In this document: positions 1 through 5,263 of the stretch, in pieces | Numbering within the stretch: position 1 is the first letter of the stretch | How the letters are laid out: each line of letters opens with the position of its first letter | Source of the DNA: Pseudomonadales bacterium | GTDB taxonomy: Bacteria; Pseudomonadota; Gammaproteobacteria; Pseudomonadales; Azotimanducaceae | Assembly (NCBI GenBank): GCA_021295935.1 | Contig: JAGWBL010000088.1 | Span: forward strand, 1 to 5,263 | DNA length: 5,263 bases | Direction: 5' to 3' | The notes under the pieces: generated by a model | Seen by the model: the letters and a program-made list of their open reading frames with translations, nothing else | The model's database searches: none | What the model was told of the DNA's origin: nothing | Made by a program: the position numbers and the translations under genes

Positions 1-351
1 GTAGATGCGCCCGGATTCGGTTCGCGAAAACGGCAGGCCCATATGCTCGAGTTCGTCCACCGCCTGCGGACCCACCCTGCACATGTATTCGATGGCATCC
101 TGGTCGCCCAAGTAGTCCGAACCCTTCACGGTGTCGTACATGTGCCATCGCCAATCGTCGTTCGGGTCGTCGCTCGCTATGGCAGCGGTGATTCCTCCCT
201 GAGCGGACACGGTGTGGGACCTCGTCGGGAAGACCTTCGAGACGACAGCGCTCTTCAACCCCCCTTGTGCGAGCTGGAGTCCGGCGCGAAGACCCGCACC
301 GCCGCCGCCGATGATCACGGCGTCGAAGAAGATCGTTCGAATGGAACTCAC
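1..351 (-). CDS. sdhA: Succinate dehydrogenase flavoprotein subunit, N-terminal part (runs off left edge)
   Basis: Catalytic subunit of complex II, which oxidises succinate to fumarate with covalently bound FAD on the cytoplasmic face of the inner membrane. Only the first 117 codons are present. Visible are the FAD-binding dinucleotide fold (DAVIIGGGGAGLRAG, residues 10-24) and the RSHTVSAQGG motif, where His46 corresponds to the histidine that carries FAD in E. coli SdhA (His45). WHMYDTVKGSDYLGDQDAIE and HMGLPFSR then match the family almost residue for residue. The start is GTG at 351-349; its first bases overlap the sdhD stop (GTGA), with a weak GGGA six nt upstream. Translation is probably coupled to sdhD. 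The rest of sdhA, and presumably sdhB, should lie to the left. Identity is very secure; the start is nearly so, since the length before the FAD motif matches the family. Confidence 0.97.
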   Translation of the reverse strand, partial: MSSIRTIFFDAVIIGGGGAGLRAGLQLAQGGLKSAVVSKVFPTRSHTVSAQGGITAAIASDDPNDDWRWHMYDTVKGSDYLGDQDAIEYMCRVGPQAVDELEHMGLPFSRTESGRIY

Positions 352-725
352 GCGAGATCCCAGATCACTGCGAGTCCCCACACCGCGTATGCCAGCAGCA
401 CGATCTGCACGCCGACTTCGTAAATCTGCGCGATCCAGACGGAAGCGCCACCGAACGCGCCCGGTTTGATGTAATCCTTGCCCACGATGAGAAGGCCGAT
501 GGATCCATGGGACCAGACCGCGAGAAACGCCAGGCTCGAGAAGAGCTGCATCGGGAGGGATTGGAAAAATTCGACGAGATGGGCGTGGTCCACGGGTGAG
601 GCAACCAGAAAGAATCCGACGATGCAAGCGGTGTATGACACCAGCAAGACTGCGGTCAGCCTCTGCAGCAGGAAGTCGTTGAGTCCCTTCTCGAACCGGG
701 TGGCGATCACAGAACCCAAATCCAT
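348..725 (-). CDS. sdhD: Succinate dehydrogenase hydrophobic membrane anchor subunit
   Basis: 125-residue membrane anchor that, with SdhC, holds SdhAB on the membrane and forms the heme b and ubiquinone sites. Three hydrophobic segments are seen at about 22-42, 58-82 and 98-122. The KDYIKPG motif (Asp84-Tyr85) matches the DYVKP quinone-site motif of E. coli SdhD. WSHGSIG places His73 where E. coli has HAWIG. The N-terminal FEKGLNDFLLQRLTA matches the family's xxxDFxxxRxTA. The ATG start at 725 overlaps sdhC by 19 nt and has no clear Shine-Dalgarno sequence. An in-frame GTG at 710-708 would instead give a 4-nt GTGA overlap with the sdhC stop and remove five residues. ATG is preferred because the N-terminal length is then closer to E. 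coli, but the choice is open. The stop overlaps the sdhA start. Confidence 0.95.
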   Translation of the reverse strand: MDLGSVIATRFEKGLNDFLLQRLTAVLLVSYTACIVGFFLVASPVDHAHLVEFFQSLPMQLFSSLAFLAVWSHGSIGLLIVGKDYIKPGAFGGASVWIAQIYEVGVQIVLLAYAVWGLAVIWDLA

Positions 726-1087
726 GCATAGGCCGCGCCGGCCAGCACCCCGGAGGCGATCAAGGTCAACCAGGCGCAGACCCGCCCGAACGGCAGATTG
801 TCGCCCACATGAAGGTCCATGAACAAGTGCCGGATCCCGGCGACCAAGTGATAGCCGACCAGGGCCAATACCGCTGTGAGCCCAGACTTGTGGATCGGTG
901 CATCCAACATCGCTCCAGCAACAGCGAACCCTTCCTCTGACGCCAAGGCAGTGTGTAGAAGATAGAGCAGGTAACCGACCCCAAAGAAAAGGAGGACACC
1001 TGAAATTCGATGGAGAATCGACACGACGGCCATGACCGGGAACCGGATGGTCATCAGGTTCAGATTGACAGGTCTGGACTCGGCCAT
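707..1087 (-). CDS. sdhC: Succinate dehydrogenase cytochrome b556 subunit
   Basis: 126-residue heme-binding anchor of complex II and first gene of the sdh unit. The N-terminus reads RPVNLNLMTIRFP, followed by SILHRISG, in which Ser23 and Arg27 match the ubiquinone-binding Ser27 and Arg31 of E. coli SdhC. GYHLVAGIRHLFMD carries His80, equivalent to the axial heme ligand His84. Hydrophobic segments lie at about 20-44, 68-88 and 102-126. Length is typical (E. coli has 129). The ATG start at 1087-1085 is preceded by AGGA only 2 nt away, which is tight spacing, and an in-frame TGA 12 nt upstream (1099-1097) rules out a longer protein. The region just upstream can form a hairpin that covers this AGG. 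The gene is divergent from selA. Confidence 0.97.
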   Translation of the reverse strand: MAESRPVNLNLMTIRFPVMAVVSILHRISGVLLFFGVGYLLYLLHTALASEEGFAVAGAMLDAPIHKSGLTAVLALVGYHLVAGIRHLFMDLHVGDNLPFGRVCAWLTLIASGVLAGAAYAWIWVL

Positions 1088-1091
1088 GTTC

Positions 1092-1128
1092 CTAGTTCAT
1101 CGAGTGCTGTAATCCCCGCATGAACTGG
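1092..1128 (-). promoter_or_regulatory. Possible hairpin over the sdhC ribosome-binding site
   Basis: A perfect 7-bp inverted repeat, AGTTCAT at 1094-1100 and ATGAACT at 1120-1126, lies directly before sdhC. In the sdh mRNA the 3' arm runs into the AGG of the AGGA at 1093-1090. After one C/A mismatch, two upstream C residues (1128-1127) could pair with the following GG. The loop is 19 nt. Folding would therefore hide part of the sdhC ribosome-binding site. That the repeat exists is seen directly; that it regulates translation is inference. The stem is AU-rich and only moderately stable. Confidence 0.35.
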
Positions 1129-1162
1129 GACGCATACAACATTCAATGATATTCGACACATG

Positions 1163-1188
1163 AAGCGGAATGCTGCCGCCCGCCGCTT
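1163..1188. repeat. Short inverted repeat (6-bp arms)
   Basis: AAGCGG at 1163-1168 is mirrored by CCGCTT at 1183-1188, with a 14-nt GC-rich loop. It lies between the divergent sdh and selA units and adjoins a second hairpin at 1191-1215. It could be an operator or a leader hairpin, but a 6-bp match is also expected by chance fairly often. No T-run follows, so it is not a terminator. Confidence 0.3.
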
Positions 1189-1190
1189 GT

Positions 1191-1215
1191 CCAAATGCTC
1201 GAATCCATGCATTGG
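1191..1215. repeat. Inverted repeat CCAAATGC / GCATTGG
   Basis: CCAAATGC at 1191-1198 can pair with GCATTGG at 1209-1215, giving 7 bp with one bulged A and a 10-nt loop (TCGAATCCAT). It lies 3 nt from the preceding inverted repeat, so the two could form tandem hairpins in a selA leader or be protein-binding sites. The TCGAATCC in the loop resembles a tRNA T-loop, but no acceptor, anticodon or D arm can be built around it. Confidence 0.3.
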
Positions 1216-1382
1216 GAAGGGAAGCGAAGTGCACGAGCTCCGTCTGCCCGAACGCGAAGTCGTGACACGTGGAGGCTCGGCCAGGACACTCCGGCCAAGT
1301 CTCTGCGGTGCGCGATTGCTCTGGGCTTCACAACCTCGGAGTCAGTGCCAAGACTCATGAGCAGGACAAGACGGATCGAACC

Positions 1383-2768
1383 TTGAGACCACGGCTCGGA
1401 AAACTTCAGGCGTCGCACATCTCGAGCGTGAGTTCGGTACTCGATGCGGCGAAGATCCGGAACTTGTGCCGTGATTGGGGGACTGCCACCGTCACCGAGG
1501 CCATTCGCGCAGTGCAGTCGGCCGCGAGAAACACCGATCCCATTCCCCCGTGGTCCGCGGACCCGACTGAAACCGCCAGCCACGTGGAGCGGTGGCTGTG
1601 CGAACACCGAGTTGTCGGATACGAGCCCGTCTTCAATCTGACGGGCACGATCCTCCACACCAGTCTTGGCAGGGCGTTGCTGGACCCCGGCGCTGTCGAC
1701 GCCCTGCTCGAGGCCGCAAGCCGTCCCATTGTGCTGGAGTACGACCTGCGGACGGGAAAGCGCGGCGACCGTGAACGGCCTGTGCGACGACGGCTATGCC
1801 AGCTCTTCGGTTGCGAGTCAGCAACGGTGGTCAACAACAACGCCGCCGCCGTGGCGCTCGTCCTGAACACGTACGCAATGGGCAGGGAAGTGCTGGTTTC
1901 CCGAGGGGAACTGATCGAAATCGGGGGCAGCTTTCGATTGCCGGAGATCATGGAGAGAAGTGGATGTCAGCTTGTCGAAGTCGGCACGACCAATCGCACT
2001 CGCCTCTTGGACTATGAATCCCGGATCGGAGCCAACACCGGATTGGTGTTCAAGGCGTTGCCCAGCAACTACAGCATTCATGGATTCACGGAGCAGGCAT
2101 CATTTCGGGAACTCGCTGACATGTGCAACCGCTTTGGACTGAACTTGGCGGTGGATCTCGGCAGCGGAACCCCTGTCAGCCTCGCCCGCTTTGGACTCGA
2201 GGAGTCAAACAGCCCAGCCAGCCTTGTTCGGCCTGAATCGCTGGTCTTCTTCTCCGGAGACAAGATTCTCGGAGGACCACAGTGCGGAATCGTCCTCGGG
2301 TCGGACGACGCCATCGCCCGACTCGACGGAAACCCGCTGAAGCGAGCGATGCGAGCTGACAAGCTGACGCTTGCCGCCCTGAACGCGACGTTGCGAACTC
2401 TGGAAGACCCGGAGCAGGCGTTTCAGACCAATCGCTTTCTCAGAATCCTGGGCACGCCGCTTTCCGAATTGCGGGATCGGGCCGAGCGTGTTGCCAAGAC
2501 GATGAGCGTCAAGGCGCCGGAATTCGGGATGGAAGTGGTGAACTCTCCGTGCCAGATTGGCAGCGGCGCTCATCCGGAGCAGACGGTCCCCGGCGTCAGT
2601 CTGCGAATCAATTGCGGTGTTGACCGCGACGCAAGAAACCTCGCCAAGAGACTGCGGAGTTGCAATCCACCGATCCTGGGGCGGCTGCACCGACACTGCG
2701 TGTTGCTCGAAATGCGCCTTGCAGACCCGATTGGGGAACTGGTTGCAGCACTCGACACCCTGCCGTGA
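1383..2768 (+). CDS. selA: L-seryl-tRNA(Sec) selenium transferase (selenocysteine synthase)
   Basis: PLP-dependent enzyme, a homodecamer in bacteria, that turns Ser-tRNA(Sec) into Sec-tRNA(Sec) using selenophosphate. The protein is 461 residues from the TTG start (E. coli 463). Signature blocks in order: FNLTGTILHTSLGRAL (about 84-99), VVNNNAAAVAL (149-159), SRGELIEIGGSFRLPE (173-188), EVGTTNRT (199-206), SNYSIHGFT (228-236), VDLGSG (257-262), FSGDKILGGPQ with Lys294 as the PLP lysine (Lys295 in E. coli), and LKRAMRADKLTLAAL (319-333). No in-frame ATG exists before the conserved core. TTG at 1383 places the start just before the ISSVSSVLDA helix, which matches LPAIDRLLRD of E. coli. GTG at 1269 and 1308 (longer) and 1428 (shorter) are alternatives. 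The Shine-Dalgarno is weak (GGA, 7 nt upstream). The stop overlaps the selB start by 4 nt. One odd point: KALPSN replaces the usual KVHTSN. Confidence 0.96.
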   Translation: MRPRLGKLQASHISSVSSVLDAAKIRNLCRDWGTATVTEAIRAVQSAARNTDPIPPWSADPTETASHVERWLCEHRVVGYEPVFNLTGTILHTSLGRALLDPGAVDALLEAASRPIVLEYDLRTGKRGDRERPVRRRLCQLFGCESATVVNNNAAAVALVLNTYAMGREVLVSRGELIEIGGSFRLPEIMERSGCQLVEVGTTNRTRLLDYESRIGANTGLVFKALPSNYSIHGFTEQASFRELADMCNRFGLNLAVDLGSGTPVSLARFGLEESNSPASLVRPESLVFFSGDKILGGPQCGIVLGSDDAIARLDGNPLKRAMRADKLTLAALNATLRTLEDPEQAFQTNRFLRILGTPLSELRDRAERVAKTMSVKAPEFGMEVVNSPCQIGSGAHPEQTVPGVSLRINCGVDRDARNLAKRLRSCNPPILGRLHRHCVLLEMRLADPIGELVAALDTLP

Positions 2769-4657
2769 TCGTCACGCTGGCTGGGCATGTTGACCATGGA
2801 AAGACCGCGCTTGTGAGGGCTCTGTCCGGCGTCGACACCAATCGACTGGCGGAGGAGAAGGCGCGCGGGCTGACGATCGATCTCGGGTTCGCATATGCAG
2901 ACATGGATGGCTTCCGTATCGGCTTTGTTGACGTGCCGGGCCATCAGCGGTTCGTTCACAACATGATCGCCGGAGTCGGCAATCATCAACATGCGCTCAT
3001 GGTCGTGGCCGCCGACGACGGAGTGATGCCCCAGACAGTCGAGCATTTGCAGATTCTCTCTTTGCTCGGACTCACCTCAGGAACGATCGCGTTGACCAAG
3101 GTCGATCGCGTCGGCAGCGATCGAATTCAGCAAGTTCGCACGCAGATCCGAGCCCTGACCTCCAGGTCGTTCCTCCAGAACGCGAGGATGGTGGAGGTTG
3201 CAGCAACCACCGGAAAGGGAGTTCCGGCTCTTGCCCGTTGTCTCGTGCAAGCTGCACGAGCGCGGCGAGTTCGAGACAGGTCGGCGTGCTTTCGTCTGGC
3301 CATCGATCGAGCGTTCACCCTTCCGGGAGCTGGAACAATCGTGACGGGAACGGTGCTCGACGGTGCGGTTGCCGTCCAAGACCAGTTGGTCGTTTCGGGC
3401 AGTTCAAAGCCGGTTCGTGTGCGCTCCATAGCAGTTCAGGGGGAGCCGGCAGATTCCGCGATGGCCGGCGACCGCACCGGGATCAACATCGCGGGCATCG
3501 CTGCGGGACAGGTCTGCAGGGGACAGTGGCTCATGGACCCGAACGCGATGCGGGGCGTACGCGCGGCCACTCTCGACCTCGAACTGCTGGCCGAGCACCC
3601 GCGTGCCGTAGGGGCCTGGCATCCCGTTCATATGTACCACCTCACCGCCCACAGCCTCGGTCGGATCGCTTCGGTCGGCGCCGACCCCGTCCGCCCCGGA
3701 ACAACCGGACTGGTGGACGCGAACCTGCATGAACCGCTTCAGCTGAAGGTTGGCGATGCAGTCATCTTCCGCTCCCACGACCAATCGTCCACGATTGGAG
3801 GAGGGACGGTCATCAGCATCGATCTCTTGCCTCGAAGACGGAAAGCTCCTGCCCGAGTCAGTCAACTCAAACAGGCATCCCGTGCGGCGCGAGCGCATGA
3901 CCCAGCCGGCGCCCTCGTCGCTGGGACGACGAACGAACCGGTCGACGCCAGCGAGTTCTGCAAGGCGTGGAACATCCCTCAGGAGGAGTTCGTTCCACTC
4001 GCGAACGGATGCGATGTCATCGTGGATTCCGGGTCCGCGCTCCGTCGCGCCCGGGTGTGCGAAGTGCTGGAGAGAATCGTCAAGCTCCTTCGTCTCGTGT
4101 CCGCAAAACAGTCAGGTGCGGAGGGGTGTTCTGTCGAGGCTTTGTCGGAACAATTGCACTTGTCGTCCAAGACTGTCAAATTCGTTGTGGGACAGGGAGT
4201 TGGACGAGGACTGCTCGTTTACGATTCGGGGTGCTGCACCCTCGCGGGCGATGCTCCCAAACCGGTGCCGTTCGACGAACCGTTGTTCGAACGAGTCAGG
4301 GAATGCGTTGAGCGTCCAGTCCCACTTGCGATCGGAGACATCGCGAAAGAGCTTCGAATTAGAGGCTCGGTCCTCTCGCACAAGTTGAAGGAGATGGTGC
4401 GCGCTCAAGCATTGGTCAGACTCTCGGCGAATCGCCTCATGACGCCGGATCGTCTTCGCGAGATGACAGCCATCGTGGTGGACCTGGGTGCGAGGGGTCC
4501 GTTCACCGTGGCGGAAGTTCGGTATGCGACTGGTCTTGGCAGAAACGCTAGCATCGAGTTGTTGGAGTACATGGACCGGAGCCGGATGACTCGACGATCC
4601 GGAAACGCCCGCACACTCGTGGATTCCGATCGCAAAGATCAGATTCGCTTGCCGTAG
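2765..4657 (+). CDS. selB: Selenocysteine-specific translation elongation factor
   Basis: GTPase that binds Sec-tRNA(Sec) and the SECIS hairpin and delivers selenocysteine to UGA codons at the ribosome. The protein is 630 residues (E. coli 614). GTPase motifs: G1 GHVDHGKT (7-14), switch I RGLTIDLG with Thr37, G3 DVPGH (56-60), G4 TKVD (111-114), and G5 region around VAAT (145-148). The EF-Tu-like second domain opens with FRLAIDRAFTLPGAGTIVTGT (177-197). A third beta-barrel ends near IGGGTVIS, followed by a winged-helix C-terminal half. The last winged helix (GLGRNASIELLEYMDRSRM, then TRRSGN) matches the SECIS-binding module of E. coli (GVGRKLAIQILEYFDR, RRRGN). The GTG start at 2765 overlaps the selA stop (GTGA), lacks a Shine-Dalgarno sequence and gives the canonical MIVTLAGHVDHGKT start, so translation is probably coupled to selA. 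An upstream ATG at 2660 inside selA is rejected. Confidence 0.97.
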   Translation: MIVTLAGHVDHGKTALVRALSGVDTNRLAEEKARGLTIDLGFAYADMDGFRIGFVDVPGHQRFVHNMIAGVGNHQHALMVVAADDGVMPQTVEHLQILSLLGLTSGTIALTKVDRVGSDRIQQVRTQIRALTSRSFLQNARMVEVAATTGKGVPALARCLVQAARARRVRDRSACFRLAIDRAFTLPGAGTIVTGTVLDGAVAVQDQLVVSGSSKPVRVRSIAVQGEPADSAMAGDRTGINIAGIAAGQVCRGQWLMDPNAMRGVRAATLDLELLAEHPRAVGAWHPVHMYHLTAHSLGRIASVGADPVRPGTTGLVDANLHEPLQLKVGDAVIFRSHDQSSTIGGGTVISIDLLPRRRKAPARVSQLKQASRAARAHDPAGALVAGTTNEPVDASEFCKAWNIPQEEFVPLANGCDVIVDSGSALRRARVCEVLERIVKLLRLVSAKQSGAEGCSVEALSEQLHLSSKTVKFVVGQGVGRGLLVYDSGCCTLAGDAPKPVPFDEPLFERVRECVERPVPLAIGDIAKELRIRGSVLSHKLKEMVRAQALVRLSANRLMTPDRLREMTAIVVDLGARGPFTVAEVRYATGLGRNASIELLEYMDRSRMTRRSGNARTLVDSDRKDQIRLP

Positions 4658-4757
4658 GCGCGTAATGGGTGCCACCTCGACCCCGCACTCTCGCGGCCCC
4701 TGTAGATCTTGTAGCAAGGTCATGACTGACCTCGATGCGTGTGCCCACGGACGCTGA
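4658..4757. other. Post-selB spacer with a small hairpin
   Basis: No intact gene is seen between the selB stop and the decayed gene that follows. A perfect 6-bp inverted repeat (AGGTCA 4717-4722, TGACCT 4727-4732) with a TGAC loop is present. It is followed by CGATGCG rather than a T-run, so it is not a typical intrinsic terminator, and no better terminator was found after selB. I looked for tRNA-Sec (selC) here on both strands and could not build one. Confidence 0.45.
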
Positions 4758-5215
4758 GACGCGTTCTCCCAGCCGGATGTCCAGCACGAGGACGCTGGGG
4801 AGATTCCGGGAACCGATCCCACAAGAGCGTAGATCAGGGCGGAGGCGGAAATCTGTCGCTCGAAGTGGTTCCTGCCCCGCGTGATCCGCCATGAGTCGTC
4901 ATGCCTGCAGCTCGAGAGAGATGCTCGGCTGTCGGAGTCGGACGACGACCATGGATTGATGCAGCTGACCAACCCGAAGCCTGCCAGCAGTCGGGTCTAC
5001 GCCTGGACGAAGTGCATCGCGGGAGGGGTGGCGCCGATTGATCGCAAGTCCGTGCAGGAGAGAACGCGGCGTGAGAACAAGCGATTCCAGAATTGGGGTA
5101 TTGCGACCACTAATGGAATGACAACCCGGATAAGGAACCGGCCAAGCTGGAGAGGCGGATCGGGCCCGAGACCTTCGACCACGAACGCGAGGACGGCAAG
5201 CGGGAATCCACTTGA
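4758..5215 (+). pseudogene. Decayed lysozyme / lytic-transglycosylase-like (SLT-fold) gene
   Basis: One frame reads GEIPGTDPTRA, a TAG stop at 4830-4832, then IRAEAEICRSKWFLPRVIRHESS and, further on, DDDHGLMQLTNPKP and RVYAWTKCIAGGV. This order (hES with a catalytic-type Glu at 4893-4895, then GLMQLTNP at 4953-4976, then a W-K-x-I-x-x-G helix at 5004-5021) is the pattern of goose-lysozyme/SLT-type peptidoglycan hydrolases as I remember them. The TAG sits where a charged residue (GAG) would fit. Around 5090-5113 the coding signal moves to another frame, which begins with a TAA (5111-5113), then reads DNPDKEPAKLERRIGPETFD and ends at TGA 5213-5215. High third-position GC follows the frame before and after this switch. 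The left boundary is uncertain: the same frame has a TGA at 4755 and an ATG at 4665. A GTG at 4881 could still express a truncated 124-residue product. No signal peptide is visible. Family assignment is from memory. Confidence 0.5.
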
Positions 5216-5240
5216 AAACTGGCTTGAAATCGCGTATTGT
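5212..5240 (+). promoter_or_regulatory. Candidate sigma70-type promoter pointing out of the window
   Basis: TTGAAA (5212-5217) and TATTGT (5235-5240) are separated by exactly 17 nt, a good match to the -35/-10 consensus (4 of 6 each, with the most conserved positions kept). It overlaps the end of the decayed gene, as expected if an intact transcription unit begins just to the right. A second CTTGAAA (5223-5229) repeats the -35 sequence 12 nt downstream and may be part of an operator. No transcript or downstream start codon can be checked within the window. Confidence 0.4.
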
Positions 5241-5263
5241 TTGCATGGGGTATAGCGACTTGA

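Larger units (their letters stand above)
1088..1382. other. Divergent sdhC/selA intergenic region, no gene seen
   Basis: This 295-bp stretch separates the two divergent units and must hold both sets of start signals unless selA starts further upstream. I see no convincing protein gene; reading frames here are arginine- and serine-rich and resemble nothing known to me. No tRNA cloverleaf was found, although selC might be expected near selAB. For sdh, a possible -10 (TATCAT, minus strand, 1151-1146) lies about 60 nt before the start codon, but no good -35 accompanies it. No clear selA promoter is seen. The region contains three inverted repeats, listed separately. In-frame GTG codons at 1269 and 1308 could extend selA into this region. 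Confidence 0.6.

Noticed and set aside
1191..1216. TCGAATCC resembling a tRNA T-loop, considered as part of tRNA-Sec.
   Set aside because: The flanking stem gives a 10-nt loop, and no 8-bp acceptor stem or UCA anticodon loop can be placed around it.
1269..1382. Longer SelA starting at GTG 1269 or 1308.
   Set aside because: The extra 25-38 residues resemble no SelA N-terminus, and TTG 1383 gives the family's usual length. The alternative is not excluded.
1143..1658. Minus-strand open frame of 171 codons across the intergenic region and the selA start.
   Set aside because: No family features, antisense to the SelA N-terminal domain, and no ribosome-binding site seen.
4661..4700. Minus-strand GGGGTCGAGG considered as a tRNA T-arm for selC.
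   Set aside because: A 5-bp T stem with a 7-nt loop cannot be formed, and no anticodon arm with UCA lies nearby.
4665..4832. Small selenoprotein candidate: ATG 4665, CRSC motif, in-frame TGA at 4755, then reading on to TAG 4830.
   Set aside because: The hairpin after the TGA has no G in the first positions of its apical loop as expected for a bacterial SECIS, the peptide matches no known selenoprotein, and the frame continues into a gene that carries another stop. Decay explains it better.
4548..4892. Minus-strand open frame of 114 codons over the end of selB and the spacer.
   Set aside because: It overlaps the well-conserved selB 3' end, has no recognisable domain and is arginine/serine-rich like other antisense shadow frames in GC-rich DNA.
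4112..4972. Long minus-strand open frame (286 codons) antisense to selB.
   Set aside because: Most of it lies opposite the conserved winged-helix region of SelB; the composition is serine- and arginine-rich, typical of a shadow frame.

Overview
The window looks like a moderately GC-rich (roughly 60%) gammaproteobacterial chromosome segment. The SdhC and SdhD sequences follow the E. coli type closely (RPVNL and SILHR motifs, GIRH heme region, DYIKP quinone motif), and the gene order sdhC-sdhD-sdhA is the standard one. This placement rests on remembered family sequences, not on a search.

Layout. Positions 1-1087 on the minus strand hold sdhC, sdhD and the first 117 codons of sdhA, which runs off the left edge. 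These are the membrane anchor and flavoprotein of succinate dehydrogenase (complex II). A 295-bp divergent intergenic region (1088-1382) follows. It contains several inverted repeats, one of which lies over the sdhC ribosome-binding site. On the plus strand, selA (1383-2768, TTG start) and selB (2765-4657, GTG start) overlap by 4 nt. They encode selenocysteine synthase and the selenocysteine-specific elongation factor. After selB there is no intact gene. Positions about 4758-5215 look like a decayed gene for a lysozyme/lytic-transglycosylase-like (SLT-fold) protein, with a TAG nonsense codon and a frame change. At the right edge (5212-5240) a good sigma70-type promoter points rightwards out of the window.

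How the genes work together. SelA converts seryl-tRNA(Sec) to selenocysteyl-tRNA(Sec). SelB delivers that tRNA to UGA codons marked by a SECIS hairpin. The pair is intact with all key motifs, so the organism very probably makes selenoproteins, but selC (tRNA-Sec), selD and a convincing selenoprotein gene are not visible here. The sdh genes are a separate, divergent unit.

I found no new multi-gene system. The points most worth checking are the SLT-like pseudogene, the sdhC leader hairpin, and the repeated NTGA stop/start overlaps.
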